Assembly (NCBI GenBank): GCA_039654915.1
Contig: CM077596.1
Coordinates: forward strand, 2,976,001 to 3,040,000
Reading direction: 5' to 3'
Source: Aquilaria yunnanensis
Lineage: Eukaryota; Streptophyta; Magnoliopsida; Malvales; Thymelaeaceae
Length of the DNA: 64,000 bases
Numbering within the stretch: the stretch's first letter is position 1; each line of letters starts with the position of its first letter. A program made the translations under genes and the position numbers. The notes below the pieces were generated by a model, which was not told the origin of the DNA, searched no databases, and worked only from the letters and a program-made list of their open reading frames with translations. Positions 56,472 to 64,000 of this stretch are shown here, piece by piece.

Positions 56472-59400
56472 TGTGAGAACTCTTATTTTATCAGGTAATT
56501 AATTTGTTTTATTTACATAATCCTTGATAAGATTACACTTGCAAGCTAGGTTTAAGTCAAGTCAATGAGTCAAATAGTCCTTGGAGTTCATACGATTAAA
56601 AATCTAAGGTAAATTGACCATAACAGCAACTAAGGGCAATTTGGCAATTTGTCAAGTAAAAGTTGAAAATTTGACCAAGATAGATAGAATTCAACTTCTA
56701 GAGGTGAAATGAAGATCTCGACGAAACTTGAACTCAATTTGACCAAAAATTGGCTTTTTCTTGCTAAAGAAGCAAGGAAGGGAAAAATAGTAATTTTTAG
56801 GTCAAATACAGTAAAAAAGGGTTTGGGAAGGTGAGAAATGGTATTTGAAACCATTTGGTGAAGTTTGGAGTTAATTTGACCAAGTTTAAGACTTTTCTTG
56901 CAAGAGAAGCTAAAAAAAGAATTTTGGTAATTTTGGTTGGTCAAACTTGGTCAAAACCAAGTCAAACCTGGTAAACCATATTCAAACCTAGTCAAGGGTA
57001 GGAAAATACATGGTTAGAAGTGGAGGAAAGAAAATCTATGATTTTAAGTTCAAATGGAGACATATTTGAGAATTTTATGGAGGTTTCCTTTTAACCAATG
57101 GTTATGAGGCCTAAAAGGCATTTTGACTCCAAGCACCTTCTGGAAATTTTAAGGAATGAGGTAACTTGATTTTGAGGCAGAAAATAAGCTTCCAAAAATG
57201 TGGAAGAGCCCCCATTTCCCTTGATTAAGAAGCCTAAACCAATACTAACCATGTAAAAGCCTTAATCCTCTACCACTTTAACCCTTTTACTTATTTTCCA
57301 TCCTTATTCATCCCCAAACACACCAGCTCTCTTTCTTCTATTCCTTTTCCCATTTGGCATGTCTTAAACCCCAAAAATACAGAAACTCACCAAAAAAATG
57401 AAAGAAAAATAAGAGAAAAAGAGCTTGTAACTGAGAAATCAAGGAGAAAGTGTGTTTGTTGCAAGGAAAGGCTTGGGAGTTTTATTTTTTCTCTAAGAGG
57501 TGGCCATGGTTTTGGGCTGTTTATTGATGTGATAAGCTTAATTTTATTAGAGCTGGGTTTCCCCTTCTTTAAACAACAACATTATACTCACAAAAACCCT
57601 TTACTATTGAGGTTAAGCTTAGTAAGGAGAAGGAAAACCGTGGAGCTTTGGGAAGGAGTTTTGGTTTGAGAATTTTTACTAAGGTGAGGAGGTCATTTTG
57701 GCTTGTTTATGTGCAATAAAAAACATTGGCCCTAGGCTAAAAAATGTTGATTGGTCAAGTGGTTATTTTACTATGTAGTTAAAGGACTCCAAGGAGACTA
57801 GGAAATGACTCTTGGTGCTTAAAACTTGAGCTTGCAAGGTGGCGATCTACACAAGGGTAAGGTGTTCTATCCCTTCTCTCTTTGGGAAGCTTTGGCCATG
57901 TTTTAGCTTTGTAAAAGCTAGGACAAATGGTAGGGCAAAAAGGGCACGGGGTGATGTGGCATTAACGTTGGACCTAGCTCTAAGTTTTGGGCAATAGGTA
58001 GTGTCCTTGGTGCATGGGCTATAAAATGGTGTATGGATCAAGCATTTGGGTGCTTGGTAGATCAGTGTGGCTGAACCTTTGGCAAGCACAAGAAAGGTGT
58101 GCCACAGTTTGGGTGTGCAGGTTTTGTGATCAAGCTCAAGGGCTCAATATGTGGTTGTGCGTGTGTGGCATGGGCTCCTAGGTGCATGAGCATTTTGGGT
58201 GCCTAGGAGCATGGTGAGTTGGGTGTAACAAGGTGTACATGGGTGCACCCGAAGGGTCACACAGCCATGTGTGCCTAAAGGGCTTCTGATGGCACACCTA
58301 GGGATACGTATGTGCATACACCTACGGGCTCATAGCTGTACGCACCTAAGAGGTCGTGTAGCCATGCCCTAAGGGCTTGGTTTCCATGTGGGCCTTGGGT
58401 TATACTTTGGACATGACCCATGAGGGGGAGCCCATGATAGAAACCCTAGGGACCAAATGGCACTTAAGCCTACTAAATGACTTAGGCCACAAATAAGCAC
58501 ACACATTGATCCAATGGGGCATAGGGCCCAAGCTGAGGCAAAATACATCCAAGAGTACAAGGACACACATCAAATTGGGTCAAACTATGCTGTATACAAT
58601 AAGGGAGTTTTTGAGCTAGTGAAAGCTGGCAAGCTTAAATGCATATACAAGGATGCATGCTCAAGGGCAAAAATAAACCAATGGGTATTTTGTTTGTTTG
58701 TTGTTTGTTTGTTTGCTTGTGTGAGAAGTATGAGGAGTCATGCACCTAAAAGGGCATGATATGATGATCATTATATAATACTCCATGCCATAAGAGCTCG
58801 TGGCATGCTCATATAGTTTATGGGCAAGATTCATGCATGCATGGCAGTGTGTGTATATGGTCTATTATGTATGATGTTGTTATGTATTGTTTGTTTTAGA
58901 ATGCATTACTAAGTATTTTATATGCTTACCTTATTGTTAATGTGTAGATAACATCGTCTAGAAGCCAAATAATCTACAGTAATTATTTGATACTTGTTTG
59001 TTAGTTTCTGATAGGTACATTTTGCATACATTACATCTTCATTTTTTATATGTTGCATGCACTTATGGTCAGAGTCTAACTCCAAACATATTTGCCTTGT
59101 ACGATGAGGTTGTTGGGCAAGACTTCTTGGGTCGTTCCTCGCTTGGGTTTCTCTCTTCCGGGCAAAGGTAGGCCAATCGACTATTTGGGTCATGAATATT
59201 TTGTAGCACGGTAGTAGTAGCTATTGACTTTGACTTAGCATAATCATGGCATGTATTATTATTATTTCGAGTTAGGCTTATCAACCCATGACATTACTTG
59301 CTTAGGTTGATAAGCAAAACACTTAGATATTGTGTTGCTGAAGTATTTACTTGCTATAAGTGTAGTTTTCATCCATGGTTTGGCATGATATATTACTTGT

Positions 59401-59567
59401 GCATGTATGAGCATTAAAATGTTTTCTTACCCGGCCACACATATTTTATTCATGTTTTCTTTAAATCCCGCCAAACCACTATATAAGCTAAAAGTTTGAA
59501 TTAGGCAAGAGAATAATTTCACCTAATTAAGAACTTAATTAGGTATTTATGAGGACGGTTCCTCACA
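56472..59567 (+). repeat. Solo LTR of the element E family
   Basis: About 3.1 kb, TGTGAGAACTC...GGTTCCTCACA, similar to both E LTRs throughout, with a (GTTT)n-like run near 58690-58720. Some 180 bp present in LTR2 are missing near 59480. Flanks TCAGC (56467-56471) and TTTGC (59568-59572) do not match, so there is no clear target duplication. No internal element sequence is attached. Confidence 0.82.
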
Positions 59568-59819
59568 TTTGCTATATAAGCTAGCCCAATTACCAATTCC
59601 AAGATATGACATTCTAACTCTCTACCTACTTGCCTTTCTCTGCTCACTTGAAGTGTAACTTGATTGTCAGAAGGTTTCCCTCAGGAAAACATCCCGGGCT
59701 CTGATGTTATCTTTGTGCATAAGACCACAGTTTGAAGTTCACTAGACCTTTGGGCCAGGTCCATATTATTACATTAACTATCATCAGTCTTTGAAATAAA
59801 AAAAGGCAATTTGGAGTTA

Positions 59820-60546
59820 TGTTGGACCAAAAGCACCAACCTGGATGGCTTTACATTCAATTTTTTTAAGCGCCATTATGAGACTGTTGGTTCAGACATT
59901 ATCAACTTTGTTAAACATTTTGAACTTTCAAGTAAAATTGATAAGGGCTACAATTTGTGACTTTGGTGCTGAAGAACAAAAGCCCGATCACTCTTGGGGA
60001 TTATAGACCAATCAACCTCATATGGTGCCAATATAAAATCATTGCAAAGATGTTGGTAGAAAGGTTGAAAAAGGTAATCTTGCTATTGATAAGTGAAGTC
60101 CATTTTACTTTCATTAAGGGTAGACAAATTTTAGGTGGAGTGCTCACTACAAATGAAAAATTGGTTCAGTCAAGAGGAGAAAAAAATAAAATTATGTTGT
60201 TTAAGGTGGATTTTAAAAGGGCTTACAATTCCATAACTTGGAAATTTTCAGATCCAATAATGAAGCAGATGAATTTTGGAGTCAAAATGGCATCAATGGA
60301 TAAGTTCATGTTTAGAGGCTTCTAAAATATCAATCCTTGTTAATGGGAGTCCTACTCCAGAGTTCAAAATGGAAAGGGTGGTTTGTCAAAGAGATCCCCT
60401 TTCTCTATTCTTATTTCTTGTTATGGTCAAGGCTATGTATGTAATGATGGTCAAGGCTGAGCAAAATCAAATCTCTAATGGTGTTTCAGTTGGAAGAGTG
60501 CTAGTGGTTTCTCACTTGCAATACGCAAATGACACCCATTCACTGG
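59820..60546 (+). pseudogene. LINE (L1-type) reverse transcriptase fragment
   Basis: From about 59845 the frames read a PGW/DGF-type start, then KNKSPITLGDYRPINLI (59975-60025), IIAKMLVERLKKV, FIKGRQILGGVLT, MLFKVDFKRAYNSI and, after a frameshift near 60300, ISILVNGSPTPEFKMERVVCQRDPLS. It ends HLQYANDTHSL, where the usual catalytic motif is YADD. Element F is inserted just after this at 60547. Stops and frameshifts make it inactive. Confidence 0.8.
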
Positions 60547-61518
60547 TGATGCCCCAAAGCATCTTCGTTTGCTGTCATGTTGACAGGCGGAGAGACTTCC
60601 TGAGGAGGCGAGCGCCTGGAGCTCTGGTTTCCCAGCTGAGTATGCCTGAAAAGCTCAAAGAAGAGGTTAGGAGGTCCCCGGTTTGCTTTTTCGGGGAGGA
60701 CCCTCCGACGCCCAAGTCAGTTTTCTGAGTGTAAGTGGAGGAAGAACACTAAGGGATCAAGTGTCTTGCCTGTTTTGTGTTTTCTCAGAGGGAGGGAAAT
60801 GCCCATCCTTTGCCCAGTCCCATTTCCTAGTATTTATAAGAGTAGCTGGTCCGTTCAGATCATGACACGTGTTCGGTCGGATTTGATCTGTACTTTTGGA
60901 CCTAGGGGACAGGCAGCCGTTTACAGCCTCCTTTAGGCCTGAACCCGGACAGGTTGTGTCAGGACTGGGGGGGCTGCGGCGTGTCAGTTCGCCGTTCAGA
61001 TGTGACGTGTAGGGCTTGTGGGCGACAAGTCAGAGGCTCCTTAAATGCTCATACCGTACTCCCGAGGTCCCCTGGGCGAGGTCGCCCTTCGGTGCATGCA
61101 CCCTCTTCGGATTCTATCCGTCCTTCGGTGCGAGCACCTCTTTCGGGATCTATCCCATAGCTCTGGGAGTTCCCTTGATGAACACCTCCTTCAGGACTCA
61201 TACCCATAGTTAGGGGATTCCCTTGTTCAGGTGTTTCTTATTCGGGGAAGATCCTCTTCGGGGCCTCTGCCTTCGGGGAGATTCTTCCTTGCTTCAGAGA
61301 GATGGCTCTCTTACCCGAAGACGGTCAGTTTGGCCCCTCGATGGAGACGGTGTTATCCTCAGAATTCCTGACGAGCTAATCGAAGTCTCAAGCTCATAGT
61401 GTTTGACTTCGCACCTTCCGAGGTCAGTAAAAAGATCCTTTCTTGGGTGACGTCAGACTCCTCGGCCAATATTCTGGCAGGGAGTTACTACCGAGGAGGC
61501 AATAGCCTTTGGCTATCA
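60547..61518 (-). repeat. 3' LTR of element F
   Basis: 972 bp, on plus TGATGCCCC...GGCTATCA. It has a reversed TATA (TATTTATAAG near 60833) and ACACGTGTTC G-box near 60867. The inner half contains local repeats (CTTCGGTGC.AGCACC near 61088 and 61123). Confidence 0.82.
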
Positions 61519-61930
61519 CAGGCCCCCCTTCGAAAAGCCGAAGTGAGGAACTTCGGTTCATCGGTTTTCGGGTCCTGTGGTTGTGATATCCGCGCCGAAG
61601 ACGCCTTCTTCTGCCTGAAGCGATGGGCAGCCCTTTTTGCGTCCTCGAGGCGTGAGAAGATAGGTTGTCCCTGTGCCGAAGATACACCTTCTGCCCGAAG
61701 TCACAGGCTGTCTCTTGGTGTCCTCGTGGCGAGGGGAAATAGGATAACCTTGTACCGAAGATAGACCTTTTGCCCGAAGTCACAGGCTGTCTTTTGGTGT
61801 CTTCGAGGTAACCTACTCTTTTCCCTTTACAGGTCTGCTCATGCGTCGCGTCCTGTGTCCAGCAGAGCCAGTCTAGGGCGGCGCCTCTAGACCAAACGGT
61901 GTCAGAGGGCGTGCTCGACGTGATGGACGA

Positions 61931-62105
61931 CACGTGGCACGTTTGCTGCGCGATGACCGACACATGGCACACTTTTATTGGGTAAGAATGCACTGAGTAC
62001 GGCTGGCACGACTTTTCAGGCGCTCTTAGCAGTTATGGCGACGCTTCGCCTTCCGAGGGGTACTAATGACGATGGTTCTCCTGGCCTTCTTGGCCTATAT
62101 ATATC
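61931..62105 (+). promoter_or_regulatory. Promoter region of the element F antisense gene
   Basis: G-box CACGTG (61931-61936 in GACACGTGGCAC), with a second imperfect copy GACACATGGCAC near 61959, then TTATTGGGTAAG (CCAAT type, near 61976) and TATATATATC (62096-62105) in GGCCTATATATATC. The TATA lies 243 bp before ATG 62348. Confidence 0.55.
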
Positions 62106-62347
62106 AGTCCTGTCATAACCCTCTTTCTTCTTCTGTTTTTGCTTTCTTTTGCCTTCTACTTCTCTCCCGATTTTCCGTGGCGGTTCTCCTTTTTCAGGCA
62201 TTTTTCCGACCACTTTTCACGACGGCTTCCAGGAATCCAGATTCCGGCAAGACCTTTGGTGGGTTTTAGTCCTTTTGCTTTTTTCAAAGCTTCTTCTTTG
62301 TTTTTCCCGAACTCGTTTTCTTTGTTTTTCCCGAACTCGTTTTTATC

Positions 62348-64000
62348 ATGCCTGTTCCCGAGAGTTGGCAACCTCTTCTTTCTCACCCCTGCTGCACTAC
62401 TCCGGCAAAACTAGCGAAGTGGAAGAAAAAGTTTTTCTTACCTTCTTACTCTGTGACGAGGTTGCCCCGTCCAGACCAATTTCCTTTCTCCAACCGAATT
62501 GATGAAATCACTGTTTTCCGAGCCCAACTGAAGGCCGGACTTCGGTATCCCCCCCCGGAGATGGTTAGCGCGTTCTGCAACTTCCATGGCATTGCCGTTA
62601 ACCAACTCCCACCGAACTCGTACTGCTATTTCAACGCCTTCCTCTGTATGTGCGGCGTTTTCAAAATAAAACCCCACTTTGTAGTTTTTCTTCAGTACTA
62701 CAAGCTCTTCGTGGTCCCCAAGGGTGGCTTCTACTTTATGCTACCTCGGGGATCCGGGAGCAAAAAGTATACGTTCACCTTCGCCACCAAAGACAGCTGG
62801 CGAGGGTGGCAACAAAAATTCTTTTTCCTGAAGAAGTCGGAGGCTTGGTCGCACGTCCCGACCAAGTGGGCTCAGGGGAGGCTCAAGATGGATGTTGTTG
62901 ACCCGAAGATACTGCTAGACGCCGACGTAGCACCTATCTTTGAGGACTTCGACAGGCGCATCCGGGCCGTCTCTGACTGGGCTGCCGAGGTCTCTCCTCG
63001 TGCCCTTTACCCCTTTCCGATCAACTGGAGGCTCATGACCAAAAAGGTCCTTCGGGAACTCAAGGTGGTAAAGGAGCATGTGACAGACCTCAGCATGCCG
63101 AAACCGGCTTCTTCGGGGAAGGACTCCTGGCTCGTGAAACTCATTCAGGGGAAAGAGACTTATGAGTTTTTTTACGAGAGTAAGTTACTTTCTCATTTTT
63201 TCCTTCATAACTTCATCTTGGACATACACTGATCTTCTTTTTCTTTTTGCAGAGATGGGTGACGACGCGGCTGCCTTTTACAAGGCTCTTTTTACCGGGC
63301 AGGCCGAGAGGGGCGAACAGACAAAGAAGGCCGCCTCTTGGAGGCGGAAGCAGACTTCGGGTGGCCCTCCTTCCAAATGGGCAAAGAAAGCTGGTCCTTC
63401 CTCTCTTCCGCAAATTCCGGAGGAGGTAGGCGAGGAGCCCGAACACCCTACTGCCCCTTTGCTCGAGGTTCCTTCTGTCGGCGTCCCTTCTTCCGACGTC
63501 CTTCCTCAAAGCCCCACGCCTTCGCATGCTCTTCTGGAGGGCGATGGGGAGGAGACCCCTTCTGCCGAGGAACGGCGCCAAATAAGAGGCAAGGGGATCT
63601 CTACTGAGGCGACGTCGATTCTTGACGACGACGTTACCGAGGTGCCAGCAGGTTTGTACTTTGCCGAAGAACCTTTTTTCTCTTGTAAATCCTTAAGAGT
63701 TTTCTGGCCTTAATCAATTTTTCTGCTTTGTTGTGCAGCGGAGGCGGCCGCTCCTGACTGGGTTGCCGAACACGCCCGCAAGAGGGCCCTTCGGGATGCC
63801 AAAGTCCCAGCAGGGAAAGTTTCGAAGGAGCCCTTCTGGACGTTCACGGAGGACATGAACATGTACTCCGAGGACTGTCCCGAGATGGCCAGGCAGATGT
63901 GCAAAGGGGTTTTTACTGAGGCCTCTTAGAAGGCCCTTACGGAGGCTTACCCAGGCGACATCTCTTTGGCCGCCAAACTCACTGAACACGCCGCCCAGGT
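62348..64000 (+). CDS. Antisense gene of element F (exons 1-3 in the window)
   Basis: Exon 1 is 62348-63179 (832 nt, no stop), exon 2 is 63253-63651 (399), and exon 3 is 63739-63998 (260), with GT at 63999 beginning intron 3. Introns are 73 and 87 nt. Exon 1 encodes 277 residues: MPVPESWQPLLSHPCC, PSYSVTRLPRPDQFPFSN, AQLKAGLRYPPP, PPNSYCYFNAFLCMCGVF.IKPHFVVF, FPINWRLM.KKVLRELKV. Exon 2 is the TKKAA.WRRK linker, then Pro/Ser/acidic-rich. Exon 3 has FWTFTEDMNMYSEDCPEM and one TAG (63928-63930). The coiled-coil exon 4 should lie just beyond the window. Function unknown. Confidence 0.8.

Larger units (their letters stand above)
60547..64000 (-). mobile_element. Element F: Tat/Retand-type retrotransposon, reverse orientation, runs off the window
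   Basis: Only the 3' LTR and most of the antisense gene are present; gag-pol should lie beyond 64000. On plus it begins TGATGCCC like element C and has the reversed purine tract GGCCCCCCTTCG after the LTR. It is inserted in a LINE RT fragment; the left five bases are ACTGG (60542-60546) and the partner is outside. The LTR (972 bp) is longer and more diverged than in A-C, so F is a more distant relative. Confidence 0.85.

Overview
The window is intergenic DNA from a plant nuclear genome, probably a dicot (this is inference). It contains Ty3/gypsy Tat/Retand and Tekay elements, a Ty1/copia element of Sire-like style, L1-type LINE remnants, Mutator-like (MULE) transposons and degenerate TTTAGGG telomere-type repeats. 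I see no intact host gene. The only host-like coding sequence is a broken, FCP1/CPL4-like CTD-phosphatase fragment that has been split by transposons.

Layout. 1-2872: 3' end of a Retand-type element (A). 2873-4800: MULE transposase tail, a dispersed repeat (R) and the left half of a LINE remnant. 4801-15685: nearly intact Retand-type element B (TSD GATGT), inserted in that LINE. 15691-16285: right half of the LINE remnant. 16286-20754: MULE with long TIRs and an internal deletion. 20866-21199 and 37036-37504: the phosphatase fragment, split by copia element D (21200-37035). D keeps LTRs and gag but has lost pol. Its 5' LTR is itself split by Retand-type element C (21474-31933, minus strand, TSD ATAGG). 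37645-41400: second R copy and a second LINE remnant. 41405-41990: interstitial telomere-like repeats. 42970-43558 and 54151-55350: an AT-rich ~165-bp tandem repeat that flips orientation, with a decayed Tekay-type chromovirus E (43559-54145, TSD AACAT) inside it. 56472-59567: solo LTR of the E family. 59820-60546: LINE RT fragment, cut by a fourth Retand-type element F (60547-64000, minus strand, running off the window).

Most striking feature. All four Retand-type elements carry, between pol and the 3' LTR and on the opposite strand, the same spliced gene. It encodes a 'putative gypsy-type transposase' domain protein with a basic linker and a C-terminal coiled coil. Exon 1 is 832 nt in B and F and 831 and 833 nt in A and C, which each carry one frameshift. 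Exon 3 is 260 nt in all three copies where it is complete. Exons 2 and 4 differ only by multiples of three, while intron lengths drift freely. A TATA box preceded by CCAAT and G-box motifs lies about 245-295 bp upstream of each start codon. Each element is therefore a two-promoter, convergent unit: the LTR drives a gag-pol polyprotein whose start codon lies inside the LTR, and an internal promoter drives the antisense gene.

Most breaks in the coding regions are TAG or TGA codons where related copies have CAG or CGA. This fits C-to-T decay of methylated, silenced elements. All domain calls come from reading motifs by eye; no database search was run.
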